A DNA stretch of 14,047 bases from Planctomycetota bacterium (lineage in GTDB: Bacteria; Planctomycetota; UBA8108), in NCBI GenBank assembly GCA_022451445.1, contig JAKUSY010000031.1, positions 1 to 14,047 on the forward strand. The letters run 5' to 3'. Position numbers and translations under genes: made by a program. Positions 6,554 through 14,047 of the stretch are shown here, piece by piece (positions within the stretch are counted from its first letter, which is position 1; each line of letters opens with the position of its first letter). Below the pieces are notes generated by a model that had not been told where the DNA came from, ran no database searches, and saw nothing but the letters and a program-made list of their open reading frames with translations.

Positions 6554-8752
6554 TCAGAGGCGGACCGCGCCCATCCGTGAGCGCAGGTAGTCCAGGAGGA
6601 TCCGGCCGGGGGAGCTGGCGGCGACCCGGCCGTCACCCTGCTCGAGACGGTCAAGCTTCTTGCGCAGGCGGGGCTGGCGCTCGATCGCCTGGCCGGTCCA
6701 TTTCCTGTAGGCCCGCAGGTCTCCCCGCATCTTGTAGACCAGCCCGAGGCACAACATGCATTCGGATTTTTCAGGCAACGCATCCGGCAATCCGCCAAGC
6801 GCCAGCCTGTAGTACTCCACCGCGTACTCCAGCTCGGCGGAGGTGGACGAGGACAGCGTAACCGCCTGGGCAAGGTCCGTAAGCAGGATCGCGAGGTCAA
6901 AAGTCACCTCGCCCTTCCAGGAACGAACCTCCGCGGGAGTCGAGGGGACCCGGCCGCCGAAGATGGCCTCTCGCAGGAGCTCGACCGCCTCCCTGTAGAA
7001 ACCCGCCTGGGTATAGAGCAGGGAGCTTCTCTGGGCAAGGTCCAGGCCATCGCAGCTCTTCTTCAACTCCTCTATCGCGACCTCGAGATTTTTGCTGGCG
7101 TATTCCTTCACTTTCCGGACAGAGGCGGCCGCCTCGGCGGCGAGACCCTCCTGCCGCCAGAGAGCTCCATCCCTGATCCTCGCCAGCACATCAGCCGTCG
7201 GGGGCGGGTGCAGGGGCTTGTAGCTCTTCCAGCCATCGCGAATTTCCACTACCTGCATCTCTCCCGACTCGATCCGTTTCTTGTAATGCCAGGCGGCGGC
7301 CCAGGCCGCGGCGAACCCGCCGGCCGAGCGAACGAGCTCGGTCGCCTCCACCGGGATCCAGAGCCTGCCGTCATACGCCACCCAGGATTCTTCGGAGAAG
7401 AGGCTGCCGGGCTCTCCCGGAGCGTTCCCGTGACCAACGGGTATCGAACACAGGCCGCTGTCAAACATCATGATGACGTGCTTCTGATCTACAACGACCG
7501 CGGTCGGGATGTCCACCGCCTCGAGCAGGGAACAGCAGAGCACGACGATGTCGTCGCAGTCCCCGGAGCGCCGCAGCAGGGTCTCGCCGGGAAAATTGAC
7601 GCGGTCACTGGTATCCGCCCCGTTGGAAACCGAAACCGGCGTGCGCGCATCGGGCTTGTAGCCGATCTTATGCCCATTCAGGGCGCTGAAAAGGGTAGCC
7701 GCGGTGACCATGCTGCTCGGGGGAAACTCGTGCCTCGAGACCTCCGGGCGATGCTCCCAGGCCGAATCGACGAAGGCCTTCACCGCGGAATCGTTCGAAT
7801 CGACGAATACGGCCACCTTGCGCGGATCCTTCCAATTGAAGACGTGATAGTCATAGATCGTGATGGCCCGGTTCGCTGTGGCCAGGATCTCGTCCCGGAC
7901 CACCAGGCGAACGGCGGCGGTCACCTCCAGGGATCTCTCCGTCACGATCCTCCGCGACAGCAGCGGGTTGAGCCTCTTCACCCAGGTCTCTCCCGGCGCC
8001 AGCCGTGGAAGCTCGAACCTCAGCCTCTCCACGAGAAGACCCTCCCCTTCGCCCTCGAGGGTAAAATCCAGGGAGGCCGCGCTGAGGGCCTTCGAGGTCG
8101 TATTCCTGACTCTGACCTGCCCGATACCGTTCTCCCGGTAGGAGTGGAACAGGCTGGAGTAGATCGGGCCGAGCTCCAGCTCGAGAGCGGGCCGGCCGGC
8201 CAGGGAGCCGGCCATTCGAACCGGGCCGGCAGCGAGATACCAGCCTCCCAGGAGCAGCGCGACGCACACCGCGGCGGCGCTGAGAAGGATCGCCCGTCGC
8301 GATTTTCTCGATGAGCGCTCGAGCTCGCGGCCCAGAAGCCTGCAAACATCCTCGGCCGGCTGCGCCGGCTCGGTGAATTCGACCGGATCGAAACAGACGG
8401 TGGAATCATCCATGTATTCGATCGAGCCGGTGGCCGCGAAAACGAACTCCGCGCCGTTGCCGCAGATACGGATCACGTCGCCATCCTCGAGCTTGTGCTC
8501 ACGCACCTTCTTGCCGTTGAGATAGGTTCCGTTCTTCGAGTCCAGGTCTCTCAGCAGCCAGCCCCTGCCTCCCTCCTCGTCGAAGACGCTGAGAGCGTGC
8601 CGGCTGGCCACGACGGGGCTGTTCACCCCGACATCGCCGCCCTGGTCGCGCCCGATGCTCAGCCGCTTTCCCTCAAAAGCGACGAGCTGGCCTCGTAAGG
8701 TTCCCCTGCGATGGACCAGCGCGGGTCCTCGCACGGGGCTTTCACTCTTCAC
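6554..8752 (-). CDS. FHA - transmembrane - transglutaminase-like - TPR protein
   Basis: A 732-residue multidomain protein starting at GTG, with AGGGGAG 9 nt upstream. Residues ~27-105 form an FHA phosphothreonine-binding domain with its key positions (GR at 34-35, SRH at 50-52, NGT and NG at 74-80). One membrane helix lies at ~154-175, so FHA should face the cytoplasm and the rest the outside. Residues ~190-300 look like a beta-rich extracytoplasmic domain. A transglutaminase-like (papain-fold) domain follows, with the candidate triad C399 in RRSGDCDD, H425 in VVDQKHV and E469 in LWIPVEAT; a Glu replaces the usual Asp. The C-terminal ~570-700 is helical and TPR-like. By architecture it could sense cytoplasmic phosphorylation and carry out or scaffold envelope peptidase or crosslinking work. 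The reaction and partner are unknown. The gene lies 207 nt downstream of the CotH/dockerin gene on the same strand. Confidence 0.9.
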   Translation of the reverse strand: MKSESPVRGPALVHRRGTLRGQLVAFEGKRLSIGRDQGGDVGVNSPVVASRHALSVFDEEGGRGWLLRDLDSKNGTYLNGKKVREHKLEDGDVIRICGNGAEFVFAATGSIEYMDDSTVCFDPVEFTEPAQPAEDVCRLLGRELERSSRKSRRAILLSAAAVCVALLLGGWYLAAGPVRMAGSLAGRPALELELGPIYSSLFHSYRENGIGQVRVRNTTSKALSAASLDFTLEGEGEGLLVERLRFELPRLAPGETWVKRLNPLLSRRIVTERSLEVTAAVRLVVRDEILATANRAITIYDYHVFNWKDPRKVAVFVDSNDSAVKAFVDSAWEHRPEVSRHEFPPSSMVTAATLFSALNGHKIGYKPDARTPVSVSNGADTSDRVNFPGETLLRRSGDCDDIVVLCCSLLEAVDIPTAVVVDQKHVIMMFDSGLCSIPVGHGNAPGEPGSLFSEESWVAYDGRLWIPVEATELVRSAGGFAAAWAAAWHYKKRIESGEMQVVEIRDGWKSYKPLHPPPTADVLARIRDGALWRQEGLAAEAAASVRKVKEYASKNLEVAIEELKKSCDGLDLAQRSSLLYTQAGFYREAVELLREAIFGGRVPSTPAEVRSWKGEVTFDLAILLTDLAQAVTLSSSTSAELEYAVEYYRLALGGLPDALPEKSECMLCLGLVYKMRGDLRAYRKWTGQAIERQPRLRKKLDRLEQGDGRVAASSPGRILLDYLRSRMGAVRL

Positions 8753-8791
8753 CGAAGGCTGCTCCCCTGGGTTCTCTTCTCTTCAGCTTCT

Positions 8792-8811
8792 CCGCGGGAA
8801 CTCTCCCGCGG
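8792..8811 (-). other. GC-rich hairpin in the 5' leader
   Basis: CCGCGGGA and TCCCGCGG form a perfect 8 bp stem with a 4 nt loop. On the minus strand it lies about 150 nt past the CotH/dockerin stop and about 23 nt before the FHA-gene RBS. No T-run follows on either strand, so it is not a standard intrinsic terminator. It could be a leader structure, a transcript-stabilising element or a T-less terminator. Confidence 0.55.
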
Positions 8812-8866
8812 ACTCACTACTTCTCTCTGGCGGCACAGCGCCCATCAGGAGCGTACCGGTTCCCCT

Positions 8867-8895
8867 ATTCTCTCTATCCGCTCCGGCCGCATCAA
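8867..8895 (-). promoter_or_regulatory. Candidate promoter for the FHA/transglutaminase gene
   Basis: On the minus strand TTGATG (8890-8895) and GAGAAT (8867-8872), four of six consensus matches each, are 17 nt apart. A transcript would start near 8860 and include the GC hairpin and the RBS. This is pattern similarity only. Confidence 0.25.
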
Positions 8896-8959
8896 GTATT
8901 CGAGGCCCGGGAGGATATTCGGAAGTTGAGAGCACTGAACGGGTGATGGTGGCGAAAAC

Positions 8960-11900
8960 CTACAGACCGCCTTCGCAGCCAAGCTCGTCGTTATCCGAGG
9001 CATCTCTGCCCTGTGCCGGATAGGGAGCCGAGGGAGCGCGCCCGCCGCGGTAGAGGAAGTCGAGGACCCTGATGGCATCGGTCACGTTGAGGCGCCCATC
9101 GTCATTCGCATCGAGGGCATCCTGGCAGCCGATCGGCACTCCCGCAAAGAGATGCCGGACGATCCTGACCCCATCGCTGATATTGACGACCCCATCGAGG
9201 TTCGAGTCACCCCGGATGAACTGGGGAGCCGGAGGCAGGATCGCCACCGACCACTGGTTGGAGACCTGCCCATCGATATTGCGCGCCTCGACCGTCGCGA
9301 GGCCGGGATCGATGTTCCCCGGAATGACCACCGTAAACCTGCCGGGATTGTTCCGGTTGAAGTTCACAGAAGCCTCCAGCTCGTCGTTATCGATCCGGAA
9401 GACCACGACGAGGTCCTCATGAAACTCGCTGCCCGTGACGGTCAGGACCTCCCCGAGCCCGATGGGGTTGGGCTCCGCTCCGGAAATGATGGGACGATCC
9501 CACCCGGCGGTGCTGGTGACCGTGATCGTGTCGCTGTCGACCACCTCTCCACTGTCGCTGAAGCCCAGGATCTCGATCTCGTTGGCCCCCGCCACCAGCG
9601 GGATATCGTCGATGCTCCAGTCGCGGAGATCGCTGTTCGAGAACCGGAAATCGACATCTTCGATGAAGTCGCCGTTACGCGACACCGCGAGCGTGAAAAC
9701 ATCAGCCGGCGACTCCCCATCGAGATCGATGAAAGGCTGGGCGCCCTCATGGGTGATGTCCCTGCCGCTGTTGGTGGTGATCCGCAGGCGCACAGCGGGA
9801 TAGCAGGCGGCGTTGACCCGGCTGCGGAGATAGCCGTTGCGGCTGTTGACGAAATTCGAGACGCTGCCGGTGCTGCCGACACCCGCGCCTGAGATCTGCG
9901 AGATATAGGCGCTCAACGGAGAATTGCCGCCGGTGTAGAAGAAGTTGTCGATCATCCCCTTGAGAATGCCGTAGTACATTCTCTTCAGGCGGGGGCGGTT
10001 CAGCATGCGGGTGACCTCGCTGAAGTGGTTGGGAATGGTGCCCGTCGGGGTCGATGGAATCGTGGAAAACTCCCCTCCCCCGGCGTTGCCGAAGGTCAGC
10101 TCCAGGTCCCAGGGGACCAGGCGCCAGAGGCCATCGGAAGGCGCCCTGTAAAAATAGCAGTTCTTTCCACGGCGCCCGCCCCAGGTGTCCCAATGATCGA
10201 TATTCGTCTCGATCGCCAGGACACGCAGGAACTCCTCCACGTCCAGGGTCGAAAATACGGCGTTATCGAAGGCCGAGTTCGAGGTTACACGGGAATCCAG
10301 CAGGCGGCATAAAGCGATGAGCGGGGTGAAGTCGTCCTCCGTTTTCCGATTCCTGAGGGCGAAATACCAGCGATAGTTCTCCTTATTGTTGCCGCCCCCT
10401 GTGCCGCCATAGGGAGGGAAGAGCACCCGGCCCTCGGCATTGCCGGTACGAGCGCCGCTGTCGTTGAAGCTGAAGCGGTCATCCATCTCGTAGTGAGCGC
10501 CCGAGGGGCCATCGCTCTCGGGAAACCAGAAATTCATGTACTGGCGGTTGGGCTTGTCGAGTGCTTCGTAGGTGCCGGTGCGAACGTCGTTGAGCTGGAA
10601 GCGAACCAGCGACTGGAAGTCGAAGTAAGGCAGCCGGGTGGAGCCGGCGTTGCGGCGCATCAGGTAGTGCGCCAGGCGCTCCTTCCCGTCGGTGGAGTGA
10701 TCCTCGAGATTGAAGGCCGTCTTGCGGCCGTGCAGGGGTTCGTCCTTGGGTATCTTGACGGAAAAGCTCTTGTCGAAGCCGCCGCCGCCGGGCCTCAGCC
10801 AGGGGCTGCCCGCGAAACGAATACGGGAACCATAGTAGATGTCATCACCACCGAAGATGAACGAGCCATCGAGCATCTTGTTCGACAGCACGCGCCGGCT
10901 GCGCAGCTCGTTCTCATGCTCCTCGTGCATCACGAATCGATAGTTGTGATGGTTCGTCGACGGATTGCGGGTGTCGTGGCGATAGATGTTGTAGAGCTCT
11001 TCGGTGGCCGAGGCGGTGGCGGGGTTCACCACCGGGGGATGGGAGCGCCCGAGTATATCCCTCGGATAGCGCTCGGCCCGGCCGGCGGAATCCTCCGCCT
11101 CGATGAAGTAGATCACCCGGGTGCCGTTGGCTTGCGCGGGGATGGTGCCGGAATACTCGCCGGGCTTGTCTCCCTCCCGCATGACCACGCGGGAAAAAGA
11201 GCCCGAGACCGTATTCGTGCGGTAGCGGATCTCTACCTCGTTGACGCCATCAGGATCCCTGACGCGGGCCGTCACGGTGACCGGCCGACCGCTGCCGGGA
11301 ACTGCCGGATCCTGCGAGACCTTGCTGATGGCGGGTCCCATATTCGAAGAGCCCCGGAGGTCGACCTGGCGGCGGGTGACCGAGTTGATCCCGCCCGGAG
11401 AGCCGAGGGTCCTTGGAACCTCGAGAAAGTGACTGCCGGCGATACCCGGGCTCGAGGCGTTGCCGACATTGTAATCACCGATGCAGAGCAGGGTGGCGCT
11501 GCCGATCTTCCACTTCGCATCAAAGCGAATCCTGTAGGTCGTGCCGCTGGACTGGCTGCTCGTATTGCACTCGACCCGGTTGACCTTGTAGTCGCCGCCG
11601 CCGTTCCAGGCGATCAGCTTCAGGCTGCCGTTGCCGTCGATCACCTCGTCGCGATCGGTCGTGCGGCCCGAGCTGATATGGGTTCCCTCGATCCTCCAGC
11701 CGCTGGTATTGCTGTTGAAGGTGCCGTTGGAGACCATATTGGAGCCGCCGTTGGAGCGGGTCAGCTGGACATTGTCCACGATCGCGATGCCCTCAGCCAT
11801 CAGCAGCATGCCGAAGTCCGAATCGCCGCCGCCGTGCTGGGCCGTATGGGTGAAGCTGTTTTCCGTCGCCTCGTCGGAATCATCGCTGGCATCCCAGGAG

Positions 11901-13780
11901 GTCGCCACCGAGCCATCGCTCTGAGGATCGATCTTCTCGAGCGATGAGCCGCCTCCGTCAGCCCAGCGCGACCACTGCCCACCATCGTAATAGCGCACCT
12001 TGTCGACGATGTTGCCGTCGAGGTCCCGCAGGCGCAGGCGCTCCCCACCATTGGCGAGGCTGCCTCTATAGGGTGTCTGCACCAGGACATCCGACCTCAG
12101 GCCGTAGTCCCGCTCGAGCCTGCTGATGCTGGTGGCGATCACCAGGTAGCTGCCTGGAGCGATCACGGTACCCGGGGGAAACTCGAAGTCCCCCACTCCC
12201 TCGACACTCCAGCCGCTGATGTCGTGGGCCCTGTCGCCACGATTGTAGAACTCGATGAACTCATCCGAATCGAGGCCGGAGATCGGGTGGTACATGATCT
12301 CGTTGAAGATCACGTCGCGGACAACGCCCGTGTCGTTCGCCTCGCCGGGCGTGGGAATCGCGGCGCGGGCGAAGGACTCCTGCCCATCGGGATAGCGCGC
12401 CTCGCTCCGGCCTTCAACCTTCGGCTCGAAGATCCGGGCATCGACAACCCGGCTTCCCGCGGGGTTCACCAGCGCGATGCCGACGCGCTCGCGTACGCCC
12501 TCCACGATGGAGAGATCGAGGCCAAGCTGCGCCTCGGTGAAAGAGACAAAGCCTCGCGCGGGAATGCGCGTTCCCCCGGCGATCGTGAAACGCCGCAGGT
12601 CGCTGAAATCATCACTGAGGTGGAAGCCGCCGAGCTCCACGGACGAGAAGCTCTTATTGTAGAGCTCGATGAAGCGATCTCCCCCGGCGGCCAGGAAGTG
12701 GCCCTCGTTGACCACCACCGGAACGGTCGCGATGTCCTCGGGCAGGATCTGCCGCCTGCTCACCAGCGTCGGGATAAAGGACAGGTCGGAGCTGGTCTCG
12801 CTGGTATTGTGGACGCTGACCGCCAGGATGTTCCTGCCCGCGTTCAGGGCCGCCGTGGGAATGGTGATCTCCGCGTCCGCCTCGTCGGGCGCGTCCCCCA
12901 CCGTCCCGTCGGATTCCGTGGTGTTGGTTACATTCCCGCCGGGCATGTTGACGCGGCCCACCTCCTCGGAGTTCACGTAGACCACGAAACCATCATCGAA
13001 GCTCACGCTGAGAACAACCGAGTCAAACTCCGAGGGGTCGTCTATCTCGAAGATCTTCCTGCAGAAGACGCTCACGTAATTATTGCGCATGTCATCAAGC
13101 TCGGTGCGGTCATCTCCATCACCGTAGCCGATGCCGGTGGGCCCGCTCTCCCAGTCCGAATCATCGAAATCAAGCTCGCGCCAACTCCCCGGGGGATTGC
13201 TCCGACCCCTGAAAAAACTCCAGGTGGAATTATCCGGGATGAGCACGCTGTCCACGAAGCTCACCTCGGTGTTGAAGTTCGTCCGCCCGGGGGTGCCCCC
13301 CATCTCCGCGCTCAGCTTCCAGCTGTCTGGATCATCGCAGTCGGAATAGGGCTTCTTGATGGAGAGGGTGTGCCCGGTACCCTTGGCGCCGCCGGGCCAC
13401 TGGCCGCGGTCGTTGTAGCTCACCCGGCTGACACCGACCCCCTGGGGATTCGCCAGCTCGACGGTCTCGCCGGAATTGTCCAGGGTACCGATGAAATCGC
13501 CGATCGTATTGGATATCCCGTACCTGGCCTGCACCGCCTCCTGGTCGCGGCACACGACCATATAGGCGCCGTCGCGGATAAAGGTTCTCTCGGGAAAGAC
13601 CAGGCTGATTCCACGGGTAAAACGGTAGCCCGAGAGATCGTACGGTTCCGAACCATCGTTGAAGATCTCGACGAATTCCAGCTCCGGACGCACGACGCCT
13701 TCGCCATCGGCCGGGTCGATGTTGATCTCGGTGATAACGAGCTCCGCCCTGCACACACCCGCCCACAGGCAGCAAAGCAA
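8960..13780 (-). CDS. Giant secreted protein: lamin-tail repeats, CotH kinase-like domain, IPT/TIG and C-terminal dockerin
   Basis: A 1606-codon frame, here read from TTG. Modules in order: lamin-tail domain (LTD) ~13-160; beta-sandwich ~175-340 of the kind found in CotH proteins (STWSFFRGR, GIGYGDGDD, FVVYVNSEEVGRVNMP); second LTD ~356-480; third LTD ~488-630 (VIFNEIMYHP, EFIEFYNRG); carbohydrate-binding-like ~665-800; Ig-like ~815-905; CotH domain ~925-1235 with the motif WRLVPWDLELTFGN; IPT/TIG ~1429-1515; dockerin ~1521-1575 with two calcium loops (D1525-N1527-D1529 to D1536, D1557-N1559-D1561 to D1568); and a Gly/Pro tail ending GCEGGL. CotH proteins can be secreted-protein kinases; activity here is not shown. 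The TTG start leaves only about 12 residues before the likely cleavage after VCRA. The better start (ATG, 13846) is cut off by an in-frame TAA, described separately. The gene may therefore be a broken or miscalled version of an intact one. It ends in TAG. Confidence 0.88.
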   Translation of the reverse strand: MLCCLWAGVCRAELVITEINIDPADGEGVVRPELEFVEIFNDGSEPYDLSGYRFTRGISLVFPERTFIRDGAYMVVCRDQEAVQARYGISNTIGDFIGTLDNSGETVELANPQGVGVSRVSYNDRGQWPGGAKGTGHTLSIKKPYSDCDDPDSWKLSAEMGGTPGRTNFNTEVSFVDSVLIPDNSTWSFFRGRSNPPGSWRELDFDDSDWESGPTGIGYGDGDDRTELDDMRNNYVSVFCRKIFEIDDPSEFDSVVLSVSFDDGFVVYVNSEEVGRVNMPGGNVTNTTESDGTVGDAPDEADAEITIPTAALNAGRNILAVSVHNTSETSSDLSFIPTLVSRRQILPEDIATVPVVVNEGHFLAAGGDRFIELYNKSFSSVELGGFHLSDDFSDLRRFTIAGGTRIPARGFVSFTEAQLGLDLSIVEGVRERVGIALVNPAGSRVVDARIFEPKVEGRSEARYPDGQESFARAAIPTPGEANDTGVVRDVIFNEIMYHPISGLDSDEFIEFYNRGDRAHDISGWSVEGVGDFEFPPGTVIAPGSYLVIATSISRLERDYGLRSDVLVQTPYRGSLANGGERLRLRDLDGNIVDKVRYYDGGQWSRWADGGGSSLEKIDPQSDGSVATSWDASDDSDEATENSFTHTAQHGGGDSDFGMLLMAEGIAIVDNVQLTRSNGGSNMVSNGTFNSNTSGWRIEGTHISSGRTTDRDEVIDGNGSLKLIAWNGGGDYKVNRVECNTSSQSSGTTYRIRFDAKWKIGSATLLCIGDYNVGNASSPGIAGSHFLEVPRTLGSPGGINSVTRRQVDLRGSSNMGPAISKVSQDPAVPGSGRPVTVTARVRDPDGVNEVEIRYRTNTVSGSFSRVVMREGDKPGEYSGTIPAQANGTRVIYFIEAEDSAGRAERYPRDILGRSHPPVVNPATASATEELYNIYRHDTRNPSTNHHNYRFVMHEEHENELRSRRVLSNKMLDGSFIFGGDDIYYGSRIRFAGSPWLRPGGGGFDKSFSVKIPKDEPLHGRKTAFNLEDHSTDGKERLAHYLMRRNAGSTRLPYFDFQSLVRFQLNDVRTGTYEALDKPNRQYMNFWFPESDGPSGAHYEMDDRFSFNDSGARTGNAEGRVLFPPYGGTGGGNNKENYRWYFALRNRKTEDDFTPLIALCRLLDSRVTSNSAFDNAVFSTLDVEEFLRVLAIETNIDHWDTWGGRRGKNCYFYRAPSDGLWRLVPWDLELTFGNAGGGEFSTIPSTPTGTIPNHFSEVTRMLNRPRLKRMYYGILKGMIDNFFYTGGNSPLSAYISQISGAGVGSTGSVSNFVNSRNGYLRSRVNAACYPAVRLRITTNSGRDITHEGAQPFIDLDGESPADVFTLAVSRNGDFIEDVDFRFSNSDLRDWSIDDIPLVAGANEIEILGFSDSGEVVDSDTITVTSTAGWDRPIISGAEPNPIGLGEVLTVTGSEFHEDLVVVFRIDNDELEASVNFNRNNPGRFTVVIPGNIDPGLATVEARNIDGQVSNQWSVAILPPAPQFIRGDSNLDGVVNISDGVRIVRHLFAGVPIGCQDALDANDDGRLNVTDAIRVLDFLYRGGRAPSAPYPAQGRDASDNDELGCEGGL

Positions 13781-13846
13781 CAGATACCCCGGCAGCCCGA
13801 AAATACCCCGGCAGGTCGCCTGCAGGACTTAGAGTCTCAATTTCAT
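13781..13846 (-). pseudogene. Interrupted N-terminus of the CotH/dockerin gene (in-frame TAA)
   Basis: On the minus strand ATG AAA TTG AGA CTC TAA starts at 13846 in the same frame as the giant gene, and the frame continues without another stop as VLQATCRGIFGLPGYLLL into LCCLWAGVCRA. Ignoring the TAA (13829-13831), this is a complete signal peptide: basic MKLRL start, hydrophobic core and a small-residue cleavage site. AAGAGG (13852-13857) lies 5 nt before the ATG. The TAA therefore looks like a nonsense mutation, a consensus error, or a site of read-through. Confidence 0.6.
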
Positions 13847-13851
13847 CGCAA

Positions 13852-13857
13852 CCTCTT
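13852..13857 (-). promoter_or_regulatory. RBS for the upstream ATG of the CotH/dockerin gene
   Basis: AAGAGG on the minus strand, 5 nt before the ATG at 13846, is a better initiation signal than anything before the TTG at 13780, which has only GGGG 6 nt upstream. This supports the ATG as the original start despite the TAA five codons in. Confidence 0.55.
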
Positions 13858-13956
13858 ATTCCCGATCCAACAGGTAAGAACCGCCCACCATCAAGGGTAA
13901 GGTATGGCCTGGAGGAGTGCCATCAGTACTTGATTTGAATCGGCCGAGAGGCCCCC

Positions 13957-14047
13957 TCAGCAGCCCACCTCATAGCAGAAGGCGTCATCCGCGCCGGCTG
14001 CGGGTTCGCAGAGCGGAAAAGGCCCCGGGGGTGGCGGGCCTCCCAGG
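13957..14047 (-). CDS. C-terminal end of a second dockerin-tail protein (partial)
   Basis: Only the last 29 codons are inside the window; the 5' part lies beyond the right edge. The tail reads LGGPPPPGPFPLCEPAAG then ADDAFCYEVGC and stop TGA. The pattern of a Leu-x-Gly-Gly-Pro-rich stretch, PFP-x-C, an acidic segment and a final cysteine is what I associate with the region just after a type I dockerin in Planctomycetota-like secreted proteins. It parallels the tail of the neighbouring 1606-codon protein (YRGGRAPSAPYP, then DELGCEGGL). It is on the same strand and 110 nt upstream of that gene's ATG. No dockerin calcium loop itself is visible in this fragment, so the call rests on the tail alone. 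It has three cysteines in 29 residues. Product and length are unknown. Confidence 0.6.
   Translation of the reverse strand, partial: LGGPPPPGPFPLCEPAAGADDAFCYEVGC

Larger units (their letters stand above)
8753..8959. other. Intergenic leader of the FHA/transglutaminase gene
   Basis: No gene is seen in this gap. On the minus strand it is purine-rich (repeated GAGA/AGAGAAG blocks) and contains a candidate promoter, a perfect 8 bp hairpin and the RBS of the FHA gene. These suggest that the FHA gene has its own transcript rather than depending only on read-through from the CotH/dockerin gene. Confidence 0.5.

Noticed and set aside
7208..8314. Plus-strand frame of 368 codons opposite the FHA/transglutaminase gene
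   Set aside because: Antisense of well-defined FHA and transglutaminase coding sequence; no domain and no RBS.
13829..13831. TAA reassigned to an amino acid in this organism
   Set aside because: The JAMM gene ends at TAA exactly at its expected end, and TGA and TAG end the other genes; a single internal TAA is more simply a mutation or error.
12224..13900. Long open frame (558 codons) on the plus strand opposite the CotH/dockerin gene
   Set aside because: Its protein is rich in Arg, Gly, Ala and His without any recognisable domain, while the minus strand encodes clear modules. GC-rich third positions keep the opposite frame open. The same reasoning removes 10493-11947 and 9152-9892.

Overview
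The window is GC-rich, densely coded bacterial DNA with eight complete protein genes, one gene cut off at the right edge and one probable gene start at the left edge. I saw no rRNA, tRNA, CRISPR array, IS element or phage gene. Lipoprotein signals on a di-heme cytochrome c peroxidase and a cupredoxin-like protein point to a cell with a periplasm. A very large secreted protein with lamin-tail, CotH and dockerin modules, and a second dockerin-type tail at the right edge, resemble architectures I associate with Planctomycetota and neighbouring uncultured phyla. That placement is inference, not something the sequence proves.

Layout: (1) 1-150 is a lower-GC gap with a candidate minus-strand promoter and a possible gene start at the edge. 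(2) 151-2155, minus: hemB (porphobilinogen synthase, metal site lacking the zinc cysteines) followed after 10 nt by a DMT/EamA transporter. (3) 2347-2862, plus: a stand-alone JAMM/MPN metallopeptidase divergent from hemB. (4) 2869-5104, minus: a compact three-gene unit in transcription order, a small three-helix membrane protein, a cupredoxin-like lipoprotein and a di-heme peroxidase lipoprotein. The three are joined by an RBS overlapping the previous stop and by an ATGA stop/start overlap. (5) 5265-6518, plus: glyA. (6) 6554-8752, minus: a membrane-anchored FHA / transglutaminase-like / TPR protein. (7) 8960-13780, minus: the 1606-codon lamin-tail/CotH/dockerin protein. (8) 13957-14047, minus: the last 29 codons of another protein with a Gly-Pro-rich, cysteine-bearing tail.

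HemB and GlyA are housekeeping enzymes (tetrapyrrole and one-carbon metabolism). The three-gene unit probably forms a periplasmic copper/haem redox module. The right-hand third is devoted to large surface or secreted proteins and possibly to their handling.

The most notable local observation is that the giant CotH/dockerin gene has a well-placed ATG with a ribosome binding site and a plausible signal peptide, but codon 6 of that frame is TAA. The gene as sequenced can only be read from a weak internal TTG that leaves half a signal peptide. The second is that its upstream neighbour also ends in a dockerin-type tail, suggesting a tandem of related secreted proteins.
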